From: Epiperipatus broadwayi
Taxonomy: Eukaryota; Onychophora; Udeonychophora; Euonychophora; Peripatidae
Assembly: GCA_028023455.1 (NCBI GenBank)
Contig: JAQFVV010000043.1
Location: 2,293,483 to 2,357,482, forward strand
Length of the DNA: 64,000 nt
Direction of reading: 5' to 3'
Every line of letters begins with the position of its first letter. The stretch's first letter is position 1. Under the pieces are notes generated by a model. The model did no database searches, was not told the DNA's origin, and saw only the letters and a program-made list of their open reading frames with translations. Below are positions 31,680 to 44,412 of this stretch, one piece after another. The position numbers and the translations under genes are program-made.

Positions 31680-33970
31680 TAATCAAATGGTTCAGTTCAC
31701 CTCCATAACAATTATAAGGGATATTTTTATGAGTTGCTAGAGTAGAAAAATGGTAGCAATTTTTAGCTCTTATCTGACTTTCCAACAATTTTAGTGACAT
31801 ATCCATACAGTTCATGATCAATTATCCTGTTTTTTGCAATTTAAGATTAAGCTCATTTAGGTATTCAGTGACTTCTACAAGGAATGCTAAATCACACACC
31901 CACTCATCATTTCTTACTTGGTTAATTGTTTTTCCTTTCATGTCCATAAAATCTGCTATGTCTTGTCTCAGATCATAAAATTGTTTTAACATTTTACCTT
32001 TACTCAACCACCTCACTTCGCAATAATAAGATACATTTTCATAATCTGAAAATAAGTCTGCCAAATATTCCTTAAATTTGTGGTGATTAAAAGCACATGA
32101 CTTAATAAAGTTAATATTGGCTACTACAATTTCCATAATATTTGTAAATTTAATTGATTTTGCACACAGATGTTGTTGGTGGATAATGCAATGAAAATTT
32201 GTTTAATTTTCCAGATGGATTTGTAGTGCTATTGCTTTTTCATGAACTATTCCAATAAATCCCTTCCGTGCACCAACTATTGCAAGGGCTCCATCAGTGC
32301 ATGTGCCAGATAGTAAACTCCAGTTAAGCCCAAATATCTCAAAAACTGTTTTGACTTCTTCAAATATATATTCACCAGTAGTTCTTCCTTTTAGTGGCTG
32401 AAGTGCCAACAATTCTTCTGTAATATTAAAATCCACTTCCTGAATAAATATTGCTAATTGTGCTGTATCAGAGACATCAGTGCTGTCATCCAAAGCAATT
32501 GAAAATGCTTTGAATCTAGCAATCTTCTCTTTTAAACTTTTTCAGATATCATCAGCCATGATTTCCATCTGCTGGACAACAGTATGTCTCGACAAACTAA
32601 TATTCTCAAAATCTTTTTTCCTTTCAGGACATATTTTACTTGCAACATCCAACAGACATTCTTTGATAACTTCTCCTTCACCAACTGATTTAGAATGCTT
32701 AGCAATTTTTTCGCTTAACAGAAAGCTGGCTTTCACAATGCTTCCACGCTACATTCTTTGTTTGGTGAACATTTGCTGCTGGGTATCCAAGTTCTTCAAT
32801 TTCTCTACTTCATCTTTTCATAATTGTCCATCAATTTTTTGGTGATCCGCATGTTTTGAAGTAAAGTGTCTCTTCAAATTGTATTCTTTGTTGACTGATA
32901 CGAATTCATTCCACAGCAAACATATAGGCAAACCTTTATTCAGAATAAAATAATTCTTTTCTGTCCAGTTGTTTGAAATTGACGATTCTCTGTATCTACT
33001 TTTCTTTCTTTTTTTTTTTAGATAATCGCTGACATTGTTCCAAATTTCAAAGCTATATATTCAGAACTATCAAACAAACTGTTTTAACACTGCAGATACT
33101 GAACAGAAAACAATATAAATGCCGGCACTGAACAGGGCACAACCCCAACATAAATATCAAAATGACACATTTAACACTTTCACACACTGCTAGTCAAAAT
33201 GAGGAAAAGATTTTGATGGGAGAAAATAAGCTGTGTTTTGCAGTGTCATATGATGTCAGCTTAACTATTCAAAATATTAATTCTGAGAAGAACTAAATAA
33301 GACCAAAAAAATGTGATTTTCAGTAATTGTTAATGATTATGACATAATATTTTTGTAAAACATTTATTATTAAATCAAAAAGTACATCACTAGTAGGGAA
33401 TTGTCTTTGAAAATATTTTCTTTTAAAAAAGATTGCTTGTAGGAAATATGTTACGAGAAAGCAGAAATCGCCATTGCTGGCTTTACAAAAATTGCTTTTG
33501 CAAAAACAGTAGGGAATAATTTTTTAATAACAGTAAATAATTTATTAACTTTTATAATTTTTTTGTTTCTTTGATGATAATTAATTGTAAATATATCATA
33601 TTTTAATGTTATAAAATTCTAATATTTCATTCTAACCTTTTCAATATGTTCTGCGCTATTCGTGCTTTTTTTATCGCTAAGAATTTCATTTTCACATTTA
33701 TTTTCACTATTTTAAAATATTAATAATTTTAGTTTTTTTAATTTTAATCATTAGAAGACTTAAATAAAGATATTGTAAAGTATAAATTTATTACATAACA
33801 TAATTATTTAATTGCACAAAAAGTAAAAATCAAACATAACTCTCGTTAGGCTCTATTCAAAAATTTAACAATCAAAATCAAACATGGCAGAAATAGATTA
33901 GTGATGGGTTGGATTAAAAGTCATAAAGAGCCACATTTGGCCCACAGGCTGGTGGTTGCCCATATGTGTG
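31680..33970 (-). mobile_element. hAT transposon remnant with decayed right terminus
   Basis: The element contains the transposase pseudogene described separately. Its right end (33925-33970) reads GAGCCACATTTGGCCCACAG then GCTGGTGGTTGCCC, a typical hAT sub-terminal GAGCC..TGGCCC block and terminal repeat (consensus end ..GGTTGCCCACCCCTG, here decayed after GCCCA). The left terminus and an 8-bp target duplication were not found. Confidence 0.7.
31690..32990 (-). pseudogene. hAT transposase, GTF2IRD2/ZBED5-like, dead
   Basis: On the minus strand there is an N-terminal BED-type finger (GLPICLLWNEFVSVNKEYNL then KRHFTSKHADH; the second zinc cysteine is W). Then come a linker with ASFLLSEKIAKHSKSVGEGE and ECLLDVASKICPERKKDF, the start of the RNase-H-like catalytic fold with FSIALDDSTDVSDTAQLAIF, and LSGTCTDGALAIVGARKGFI, in which the D residues sit where the family keeps catalytic acids. 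After that are ANINFIKSCAFNHHKFKEYL, VRWLSKGKMLKQFYDLRQDI and a LNELNLKLQ segment. Several stops interrupt it, and after about 31820 it shifts frame and fades (LYGYVTKIVGKSDK). The C-terminal dimerisation region is not recognisable. A functional version would excise and reinsert hAT DNA; this one cannot be translated whole. Confidence 0.85.
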
Positions 33971-34384
33971 TTATACTGACTCAAGAGGAATTAAGATCCC
34001 AAGGAAGAAATGTAAGCTTAAATTTCCAGAAGAGATAATTACAAAACAGGGAAAAATTTTATTCTAATTCTACCATGACATTCAACTCATTTTCATTTTA
34101 AAAATAAATGTTAACCTTGAGTAAAAGATCATTGTATATAAACTGGTTACAAACCCTTCAAGTAAAAAAAATTTCTGAAGCAGTTCCATTAGAACAGTTA
34201 TTAATAAATAAGTTTTATCAATAATTATTAGTTGAATCTGATTTAACATATAAAGTAGCGATTTGAAAAGAAATAGCATATGAAACCATTTTAAAGCAAG
34301 TGAAAGAATTTTAAAAGCTCAAAAATACCACACCCAAAAGCTGTTATACATAGAACTTCAAATTTTTAGAAATAAAATTCTAAA
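33971..34384. other. AT-rich stretch, nothing recognised
   Basis: No element identified; the 65-codon minus frame at 34082-34279 has no recognisable motif. Confidence 0.35.
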
Positions 34385-34385
34385 A

Positions 34386-34478
34386 AGAGTTGAGAGGTCA
34401 GCAGCTGCCTCACAAGCAGTTGTCCCGGGTTAGCGGGTTCGCTTCCTGGCCGATGCTATGACACATGGAAAAAAATTT
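34386..34478 (+). mobile_element. tRNA-derived SINE (family S1)
   Basis: TTGAGAGGTCAGCAGCTGCC (A-box region) and GCGGGTTCGCTTCCTGGC (B-box region) followed by CGATGCTATGACACATGG, the shared 3' block of this SINE family. Confidence 0.75.
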
Positions 34479-36245
34479 TAGTAAACAAACCATTAAGAGA
34501 AAAAAAATCCGCAAGCTTAAAATATTTTGCTGTGGTCAGATGATGTTGAAGAAAACTGCAGACAACTAAATAAAACTTGTGCAACAGGTAAATGTCGTAT
34601 TGCCAATGTCGGCCATGTTAAAAATAAATAATTGAGAGGAAACTGATGAAAAACCACTAGAAATAAAACCAATATATATATATATACTGAAAAGTAGCAT
34701 TCATATTAGATTAGGCTTACTCTATATTGAAACAGTGAGATTCGTATTCGAATCTCAAGTTTCACCTTTTTCTGTCATCTCTCACTGACCGGTCTATCCC
34801 ACCCAAATTTAAACTTTTTGGTATCGAATTGTGTGTGTAACAATATTAAAAATGTATAAATATATGTAGAATTCAACATAAACACGCACACATTCCGATC
34901 TCAAATTAAAGCGCAATAAATACGGATAAAATAATATAATTTGGATTCCTTTTGGTTAAATAAATTTTGTGTAATAATAATCATTTATTTTGAATTTTAT
35001 AAAGTTCGTATTTGTTGTTTAGTTTAAATTTCGTTAAATAATAATTCTAACAAAATCTGATGCAATAATTAATTAAAGTTAAAATAATTTTATTCCCTTT
35101 TGTCTTTGAAAATTTAAAAGCATCGGTCAGTGATAGATAATAAATTAATTATAGAAAAATTCCAAAAAAATGTAATTAACGAATGTAAAAGAAAAAAACA
35201 AAACAAACAATAGCACAGCAGATTTCTTTCTAATTAAAACCAGCAAAAGCATTGATTATCCTGAGGGCAAGATAAATAAAACCTAAAAATATCTCAACAG
35301 AAAAATTAAAAGATCAAGATAAGAAAAGGGAGGCCATCTTAGACTTGCTGGAGACTTGCACTTGAATTTTAGCTTTGCTCTCGAGTGGAGCATCTAAAAT
35401 ATCTTAAATAAGTTAATACTGCAAGGTACGACCGAGTAAGCGCCGAAATTATTCTCCATCGGGAGATGGCCCACCATATGCTGAGCTTCACCTTGCCCAT
35501 CGTACAAACACCAAAATGATCTGCTGCCTGAAATAAACAAGAAAGCCGCTGCTGTTTAAAAAAAAAAATCAATAAAACAACATGCCCAGGACAAGAAAGA
35601 AAACTTCTAAATACGAACAATCTGCTATTAAACTAATGGACGAAAACATCTTCTAAAACAGGTACCTGTGTGTGTATTCCAAATTATAGAGTTCTCTAGT
35701 AATAATAAGCTATAGCTCATCTCCTATTATTTGTATAACTTCTAAATGTTAAAATTGTAATTTTGAGAAACTAAAATTTGAGAATTCATGTAATCTGTAA
35801 ATTTCTCGCATAATCTAGCTTACCCTCCCTCTATCACTTCTTAGGTGTGTATTTCTTAAATCTGCATTTTATTTATAATTATCATTGAAATATTACCTCC
35901 TCATAATTATCTTAGTTTTAAAGCTAAATCCATAATCGCTTGAACGGTGAATGCGTGTCGAATTATCATTAATATTGGCTTTTATAAATAACTTAAATTT
36001 CCTATAAATCGACATGCATTCAAAGAATCAGTTATTGTCATGCAGGGTCTACTACCCCGTAATAGCTGGCATACTCGCTGTAATAATCCCCTTTTTAGAT
36101 ATTTTTTTTTATTATTAAATGTTAATGAATAATTATGTAAATTTCATTTCTTTGAGAGTCACCAATTTTCTTTCAGTCAACGTTGATAATGTCGGGCCGA
36201 GTTTGAAATCTAGTTAAATATTACCACAATCTTTTAGATATTATA
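34479..36245. other. Low-repeat stretch with a structured GC-richer island at about 35385-35560
   Basis: A small perfect hairpin GAGATTCG-TATT-CGAATCTC lies at about 34739-34759. The island at 35385-35560 has an open minus frame of 83 codons and, on the minus strand, a 76-nt segment closed by GCAAGGT and ACCTTGC. It has no T-arm, so it is not a tRNA. Neither an exon nor a known RNA could be confirmed. Confidence 0.35.
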
Positions 36246-36249
36246 CATG

Positions 36250-36480
36250 TGTTACGTTTTGAAGCCCCGATGGCTCATTCCACGCCGTGAATACTCCGGA
36301 TTCTCTAGGGTTGAATTAACCCCAGTCGTCCTACACAAGCGGACATGATAATGTTCCCATAGGGCTTGACGACCGTCATGCAGCCAGCTGGCAAATTGCG
36401 ACACGGACCGCTTGTCCCTGGTTATGCTCATGTGACACCTTACCTCTTCGGGTCGAGGCAGAGACCAACCCAAAACCCTT
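36250..36480. repeat. Unclassified GC-rich 230-bp island
   Basis: The segment begins GTTTTGAAGCCCCG and ends CCAACCCAAAAC, so the outer bases are short imperfect inverted repeats. Its balanced composition contrasts sharply with both flanks. A 73-codon open frame runs on the minus strand (starting MGWSLPRPEEVRCHM), and the reading looks more protein-like than others nearby. It may be a retroelement piece or an exon; no family could be named. Confidence 0.4.
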
Positions 36481-37015
36481 ATAACTTATTCACGGTATTG
36501 TAGTCTCAGCGCTGCCATTTTACATTGCCCTTCTAAAGCGTACCACGTTTTCTTTTATTTAGTTTATTATTCTCTTTATCACTCCGCCTCGGCATTATCT
36601 TCGTCATATACTCTCAAATAAATGTTTGCCCTTTGTCGTAAAATAAATATTTTATTAAATAAATGTATGTCCGCCGTTACTGATGACTCTTGCAGTGCAA
36701 AGTATAAATTCCTTACAGCACGCATTAGAAATACTCACTCGAGAACCCTAGGTAGCTAGATTACGCCTTTATATCAACAAATGCTCCTTATAAATAAATG
36801 TATTTATATATATATAATATTACCAATTAGCTGTTGAGACTTTGAATTTAATTAATAACATTAATAATGTTTTCTTTTATTAAATACGTAAATAAATAAT
36901 TCTAAATATACGTCTGTAGTTAAGTTTTCATTTATTCGATGCCCATCATAGACATTTCCTCGATTATATATGTTAATTAAGATTCGTTTGATTGTTGGCC
37001 AACTCGGAAACAAAA
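36481..37015. other. AT-rich stretch, nothing recognised
   Basis: No element identified. Confidence 0.35.
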
Positions 37016-37017
37016 CC

Positions 37018-37250
37018 CATGAATCTCGTGCATCTCCCTGACCACCGTGCCTAAAGAAGTGTTTACTTATGTCGCATCAGAGGCGTTATTCCGTAGATTG
37101 TATTGTGGAACCGATAAACTGTGTTCGAACTCAGTATTACCGGTGGCTTCGCTACTCGATGGTGCTGCTGTTCTGTGTGGTGGTCGAATTCTGCAATATG
37201 TTAACGAGATACACGTGTTTTGACTGTTACAATATATCTATAATAATAAT
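37018..37250. repeat. Unclassified dispersed repeat D, copy 2
   Basis: It shares the block order of copy 1 at 25.7 kb (CTCCCTGACCACCG, GCATCAGAGGCGTTAT, GTTCGAACTCAG, GAATTCTGCAATATG, TTAACGAGATACACG, GTTACAATAT). A 64-codon frame crosses it but the copies do not conserve a reading frame. Confidence 0.55.
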
Positions 37251-40200
37251 CTTAATTAGATAGTGAATTAGGATCTTCCTAATTAAAAAAAAACAAAACA
37301 TGGGATTACTTAACACAAAATTGCAAACCAATGCCCAAGACAGAAAAAAATTAATCCAAGAAAGATGTTTAATGTAAATGAAATACAAAATCATTGAGTG
37401 GGTATAAGTCAATTTTGCAATTAAATTTTCTGAAATACATTTATATAAATGTCTTATTTATATATTGTACCGAGTCGAAAATGTATGTCCATTCAACAAG
37501 ATTTAGAATCTAAGCAAAAGTACCCCGAATCCAATCATGCCCGAGATACACAGGTCAGGAGCAACCATGAATCCTAACCAATTTTCCCATTCCCCAAATC
37601 TATAACATTACGGACAACATCCATGGTGATACTACATAAATCAATTATTTCCGGGCCCGGTGCTACATCGTTTTGCATGAGAACTCAGCTGATGATGATG
37701 ATGAGAGACTGAGTGAACCCAAGATATAAGTTAAAACATACATAAATAAATATATTAATGAGATTCGAACAACTGGATTAAGTTTAAAAGCATAACTATT
37801 TATTTTAACAAAAATTCAAGGTTTTATATATTGTAACCGTAGGCCATTGCCCTCTCAACTACCTATCGTGCCGAACACATGCGGCACCCAAAAATTGTAA
37901 CCATTTGATTGTGTGGTCCCAACTACGTAACGTAAGTGCACTAAGAATTGTAACCTTGATCACTGATCAATTCCCACTCAATTATTGTCAGCTATTAAGA
38001 GCTGTATCCAAAAACATATCATGCTATCTATTTAATGCACCAAAGACCACAATCAACATCTTGAGCAACTTACCACAGACCAAACTAATGATCTAACATA
38101 AACTTTTATGATTTAATTTGATCGCAGCCAGGGTGTACCGCGAAGAACTATCATAGTAGTATTATAAAACACATTAAACAAATTATAAGTGCAATGTTAT
38201 TACTTTTAAACCTTAATTTGCGATTTTTCTTGTATGAGACCCGATGGCCGACCATGTACAAGATGGCGTAATTTGTGGAACTACATAAGATTATGAAATT
38301 TTAAACCATCTATATGATTTTTTAATACGAATGCTAGTCCAGGTAAAGCTTTGCAATAAATAAACATAAATACTTGGGTTCTTTTTTTTATAGTTTACTA
38401 TATTATTGAGACTCTTATTATACTGATAAATGACAATTTAAAAACGTTAAGTAAATATATTTAATCATGTCATTATTTGGTAAATCTGTTTACAAGTTTA
38501 ATAATTCATTTATAATTTTATACTAGAATCAACTACGCAAAGCCACAATGATGGAAAAGGTAAATGGGATTTTATTATACCTTACTCATCATAAACTACC
38601 AAAGACGAAAGCATCCAAATGTTTTCTCAAAAAATATCAATAAACTCTCATATCATGTTGACGATAGCATGTACTTCAATGTATGCTCTTCAATGTATGC
38701 TCTATCCAAAGTTTATGATTTCTGATTTTATGAATGACACATAGCAACGGCACAGTAAGTTTAATTATAAATCAACGTTTATTTACAAATTTATGAACAA
38801 TAAGTAATTAATTTCAATATTCTAAATAAAACATAAATAAACAAATCAAATAAATAAATTATAATTCAATCGACTTTCTTCAATAACATCTCATAGGTAC
38901 AGTATTTAAAAACCTAATCCTACCTTATATTTCAATTTGATATACTGAATATTGAGGAATTTATAATAAATTCAGCATCAATTCATGAAATATTGAACGT
39001 CATTTCCAGATTCAATAAATCCCTACTGTACACCTATAATAATATAATAAATAATATGATGTCTGTATGATTTAGCTGTAATGCGCTCATTAAATAAAGT
39101 GACAATTTAAACTTACGTTCCGGTAAATAATAATCAACCAACAGTTAATTATTATGAAGTACTTGAATAGAATGTCCTGTTACCATTTAATAATCTAACC
39201 GATAAATTATGCTTACAAATGAAGAAGATGATTTAGCAGATTAACTAAAATACTTTGCCCAACTTATATCTGTGAAGCAAAACATATTCCTGTGGATGCA
39301 TTCATCTACACGTAGGAATTAAATAATATTAAACGTTTTGTGTATTTAAACACCATCATAAAGTAATACGTATAATCACACAATTCCGCGGATTAACCAC
39401 CAGCGCAGGAATGTGTGTAAAATACAAAAATGGCAATTAAAATAATCTGCGGATTAACCACCAGCACAGATTAAAACCCTTTAACATTCTAAAACAACAT
39501 TATTATTTACTTCACATTAAAGTGCAAAATCATCCCCCTCAGTTCTTCTGACTATTCAGAATACACTAACACTTTAGCAAATGTGGGTTCTTGCATAATA
39601 AAATGTTACGCTAATCAGGACAACTAATGTACTACTTATCTTGCTTAAAATAAACATGTGTAATATAATATAAGTAATATTGGCATAGGAATATAAATCT
39701 GGAAAGACTCACAAAATATCTCACAAAGATTGATACATCTCATGAATTCATTTAATACTTTTCAAGCTTTTTCGCTAGCGCTATTCTCTTGAATAAATAT
39801 TTTATTCAACCCCTATTAATTTAAACTTAATAAATATAACTTTTGAACTTCACATGCAAGTTCATATAACGATAAAATTAAATTAATGTATTATTCATCA
39901 AATATATAAAATTTAACGGTGTGTGTGTGATAAAACTAAATGTATAGCATTTATAGTTCAATACATGAATTTTAGCAGATGTGTGTATCACAAATTGGAT
40001 TGTATAGCATTTTATAACTCCTAATGTGATCCGTGGAATCCATGTACGATGTGTAGAATAATAAGTATACGAGGTAATAGCTATAACTGTAGTTAAATTC
40101 CATACATGCAATTCTATCCATTTGATTAGTTATTATAAGCAATATTAGATTAACGATTTTGCGTGGCTCCCTAAACATGAAACAATTTTAAAACATGACA

Positions 40201-41940
40201 CGCAGAATTTAAATGAAAATGTTTTTCATAAAGTTATTAATCTCTACATTTCTCTATCAAAAGTGTTCCAAGTTTATCACATCCATGCAAGTATTTATTT
40301 ATCCACGCGTTAATCCAGGAATACTAATTACAGCAATTAATTTATTCATTTCAAACCGACGATAAAATTATAAAATAGCTTTGATTAATTATTTGAAGAA
40401 TGTTTATTATCCAAATGTTAAACAAATTAACTAGCAAATAGATTACTGGCATTGTAAAGTTAAATATCAATCAATACTATATTTTTATTAGAATTAGATA
40501 CGGAAATATTAAACTATGTTGATAACTTAACATTTTACTTGAATTTAAACTTCTTCTTTTTTTTAAAAAGCAAATTTTTATATTCATAAAAAATTCTGTA
40601 ATTAAAATACTTATTTAATTTTTCCAAATTGTAGAATAATAAACATTTTAAAACATACCAAATTCTTGCAATTAACTCTTTTAAATTTAAACTGGGAAGC
40701 TCCGACATTTTAAAAATGTAATATTGGAAAATTTATTACCGGTGATTCGATCCACTTGGCCAGCCGACTTGAACAGACTTTTAAATTTAGCAATTCATCT
40801 TATAATTAATTACCACTATGTTATATTTACGTTTATAGCAAAATTTTGTGGTAATCCGTTTATTTATTAACTATTTTAAAATAAGCTTATCAAATTTATA
40901 CCATTTGCCTTTACCATTTTCTTTTCTTTCTCCCTCCAAAAGCAAACTATCAGACAATCTCCTCTTAAATTCGCGCTCTTTTCTTTTTACATTGAGACGC
41001 ATACGCAATTACTATATTTACATTTATTCAATTAATTTTAATTGAATAAATGGTTTTTTGTAAATTTAATAAAATAATAATTTTAAGATCACTTTAAACA
41101 AATAAAACAAAATATTGTTTTTTAATACTATTATACCAAATTTTAATGTGTTGTCAAATTTTTAAAAGTTAAGTATTTTGATATGCGTTAGCATATGGGA
41201 ATAAGCAAATTTAAATTCATTAAAATAATAAGAGAGTAATCTGTTCAAATGCAACTCAAGCCAATCAAATCACCAAAGAAGAAAGAAAAATTTTAATATC
41301 AGTTACATCAATAATAATTATATTTTATACCAAAATATATGGTTACAATATGTATACTCAATTTCATGCACTTAAAACTTTATTTTCATTACAAACATTT
41401 AACAAACTTGATGCAATTGTTTTATTTTAACAAAGATTAATTTAGTGCAGCAGTGACAATACTGAATGTATATTTAAAATAGGTTTTTATTTAATATTAC
41501 AAAAATAGATTTGGGTAGTTGGTGTACTTTATATATTTAGAAACACATGTAAATCGATAATAATAAGAGTTTCACTGATTATAGGACTTGAATATAATGC
41601 CCTTGGCATTGGATACATATTTTCATTTATAGACTTTATTTACAACACTAAAATGAGGATACATTGTGATCAAAATATACTTAAGAACATTTATTTATTT
41701 TACATTTTCGACATTTAAAAATAGAATATAGCGAAACTATAATTGCGGGAACGGCTTATTCAATAAAGGGGAGGGCAGCTTCATGAGAGGTTGGATTTAA
41801 ACTCCAATGGAAAATATTACAAAGAGAAAAATGTTTCATTATCACATAGATTACGATTTATTTTGTCAAACAGGCTAAAAGAAAAACGAACTATAAGAAA
41901 TTGCGGTGTTAGCATAATGGCCAAATATCTGCGATCCAAT
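37251..41940. other. Least repetitive part of the window, no gene recognised
   Basis: A GATTCGAAC-type B-box complement at about 37764 and a TGCCCTCTCAACTA stretch at about 37850 could be a dispersed tRNA-like repeat with unusual spacing. A 20-bp motif GCGGATTAACCACCAGC occurs twice (about 39388 and 39448). No reading frame shows protein features. If a host gene lies nearby, its introns could occupy this area, but nothing here proves that. Confidence 0.3.
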
Positions 41941-41944
41941 ATTT

Positions 41945-42190
41945 TGAGGTGCTTTATCATAATACGAAAGAAAACAGTCTAGCCGACTTGCCACCCTACA
42001 TTTTGTGGAATTGGCTGACAAAAGGTCCTCAGGCGGAGATACAATGGGCCGAACTTTGCTGGAATTATCCCACGCATTGTTCTCATTACACGAGTATATA
42101 CATATAGATATGGTCTAGGGACATCCATCGCCCTGTTTACAACCTGAAGCGAAAAAAAGACGACTCGGGCATTCTGATGCACGTCTCTAG
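41945..42190. repeat. GC-richer island of unknown type
   Basis: AGCCGACTTGCCACCC to GACTCGGGCATTCTGATGC has balanced composition and a 67-codon minus frame. No family was recognised and no second copy is in the window. Confidence 0.35.
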
Positions 42191-43815
42191 ATAAAGCTTA
42201 GTAATATAAAGAGTGGCCTATGCTAACAACACTTTTATAAGAATATGAAATCATTCAGTTTAAATATTAACATAAAGCCTTAAATGGTTTAACAAATACG
42301 TAATGATATGTTAAAATAATGACCCATGTGAGATTAAGTCATTTATCAAAAGTTAAAACTATTAATAATGAAGCGTGCATTTCTCCCCCTTCTTGAATCA
42401 ATACTATTTTGTTTAAATATATAAAAAAAACTAAATTCATGCACCTAAAAGTGCGAACAACAAAACAGGATTTGTTCCCCAGTCTTTTTAGCAATGATGA
42501 TGAATAAAGAAATTAATAACACTAATGTACACCAAAATCCATCCCAGATTGAAAAATATTTATACATTTTGTATAATTTTATGGTAAAATATATTAAAAA
42601 AGCATATATTCATTTTACAAGAAAAACTCAGTCTTACGAACTAGTTAGAAATAAATAAATATGAACTCATTAATGCCCCCCCCCTTCTAAATTCGTAGGA
42701 CTGGGTTTGATTGTCATTTACGCACATATATTAGATGAAAATAAAAAAATAGCATTAAAATAAATTATAACCGCATTAAATTATAAGAAAATAAGAAGCA
42801 TGAGTTGGATGAAAGATTTTATAGTAGTATTAATTTATGTTATAGAGAATCGACATAAAGAAAAGAATTTAACATGCTCGCCGATTAGCGAGTTAGAAAA
42901 AGGTTTAACATAAAGAAAACATTAATTTTAGTTATAAGCTAGACTTAGGTAATACAATTATGTCTCTGGGCTGGTTACCTCAGGATTCTATGGAATACTG
43001 ACGAATCTTCTGTGGCAGGTGGCATTCTTTGACATGTCTCTTGACCGGTAGGAATTACATCTCTGCATGGTGAAGAGTGGAGCTGAAGATGGAGGGAAAT
43101 TGGCTTAGGCCACTCTGTTAAAAATCAACAGACATGAAGTCAATTAGCGACTATTGACCCAACTCTCTCACAATAGATTTTTGGCCCTATTTATACAAAA
43201 CTTTGAGGTGTTCAAAGAATGTTTTTTTAATTCAACTTCTTATCTTTAATTTACAGAAATGTTTTACCTATTGTTAGTGGAGATGCAATCATTAGATAAC
43301 TGTCCAAGAATAAATTCCAATCTATTTCCAGATTAGAAATAGATTTGATAAGAATGTTAATCGCTAACTAAAATCAATTAGCTTTGTTTTAAATTTTACT
43401 TTAATTTAAAAATTCCTTTTTAATTATGAAACAAAGTAGTGTTCCACCCCTTTAATTATTCTTGGACAGTCGGTTATTGCAACTTCCATCTTGAATTTTT
43501 ATGTACTTATATGAAGAAAAATATTAAAAAATAAATAACGTATAGTTAAGAAAAAAATACAAAATTATTTACAAGATTTGTTTGTGCTTTTATATATATA
43601 AAAGCTCCGTTAATATATGTATATATCTGAGTCGCATCCATAAAAGTCAATATTTAAAATTAAAGAAAATTATTTGAGATTTATATTTATAAACTTTTAT
43701 AGACACTTCTCAGAAATATACGTATGGTTTATATACGGAAAAAACAGTGTGTTAAGTGGTAGACCAGTGGAGCTCGATCTTGGGCTAAGATCGACTGCTA
43801 CAATATATATTAGTA
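42191..43815. other. Unclassified stretch with an isolated TATA-like promoter candidate
   Basis: On the minus strand TTGTATAAATAGGGCC lies at about 43182-43197, a strong TATA-box match, followed by a GC-richer 230-bp stretch (to 42960). It could be the promoter of an unknown gene or an LTR. A 14-bp inverted pair CTGTCCAAGAATAA / TTATTCTTGGACAG lies at about 43300 and 43456-43472. Confidence 0.35.
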
Positions 43816-44400
43816 ATAAAATCAGATCATATGTCACATGACATAGCTTGCACTTGCAAATATGTAAAGAGCATGCTAGTAACTCTAAACAAGCTTTTTT
43901 GTGCGTGATAAATACTACAAGAGAAGGCATTCAAATCATCTTTATCTAGGATTGTCCCCACCCCCAGACCGGTTCTAGCTATAGCTCTCATCTGCAAGGA
44001 GCTAGGACACCAGATTCAAACTCTTAATACGAAGATCTGAAATTTTCAGACATCTAGATGTCTTTAAATTCAGTTCTCCAACTGAAAAAAAATCATATGG
44101 GCCTGAACTTAATTCAGATATCACCATATATTAATAAGCTTAGCAATTTAATATGGCCAAAGCTTCCAATAGAAAAATAATAATAGTAATAAAATCAAGT
44201 TATATGTCACATGACCTACATAGCTTGCATTTACAAATATGTAAAATAAAGACTGTGCTAATAGCTCTAAACATGCTTTTTTTTTAATGATAAATGCTAC
44301 AAGGGAAGGGATTCAACTCATCTTTATCTAGGATGTCCCCATCCCCAGACCAATTTTAAAACCAGTTAACATTTAGAGAATCCCAATATAGATAACAATC
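43815..44400 (-). mobile_element. Family A', two partial tandem units
   Basis: Unit one (43815-44160) and the start of unit two (about 44190-44370) share AAAATCA..ATATGTCACATGAC, TAGCTCTAAACA/TAACTCTAAACA, and CTTTATCTAGGAT. The period is about 375-385 bp. The ribozyme region of unit one (about 43955-44010, minus strand) has CAGATGA instead of CTGATGA and a shortened GAAC, so it is inactive; unit two keeps only CCCCAGACC. This shows tandem units also exist in the A' branch. Confidence 0.65.
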
Positions 44401-44412
44401 AACAATTTCAAA

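Noticed and set aside
32480-32845. 121-codon plus-strand frame
   Set aside because: It is the antisense shadow of the hAT transposase pseudogene, whose minus-strand reading matches the family.
35440-35520. tRNA gene from the 76-nt segment with a 7-bp closing stem
   Set aside because: No T-arm or B box in the correct place and the anticodon arm cannot be assigned.
37251-41940. Host gene introns
   Set aside because: The area is less repetitive, but no exon, splice pair or conserved protein could be pointed to.
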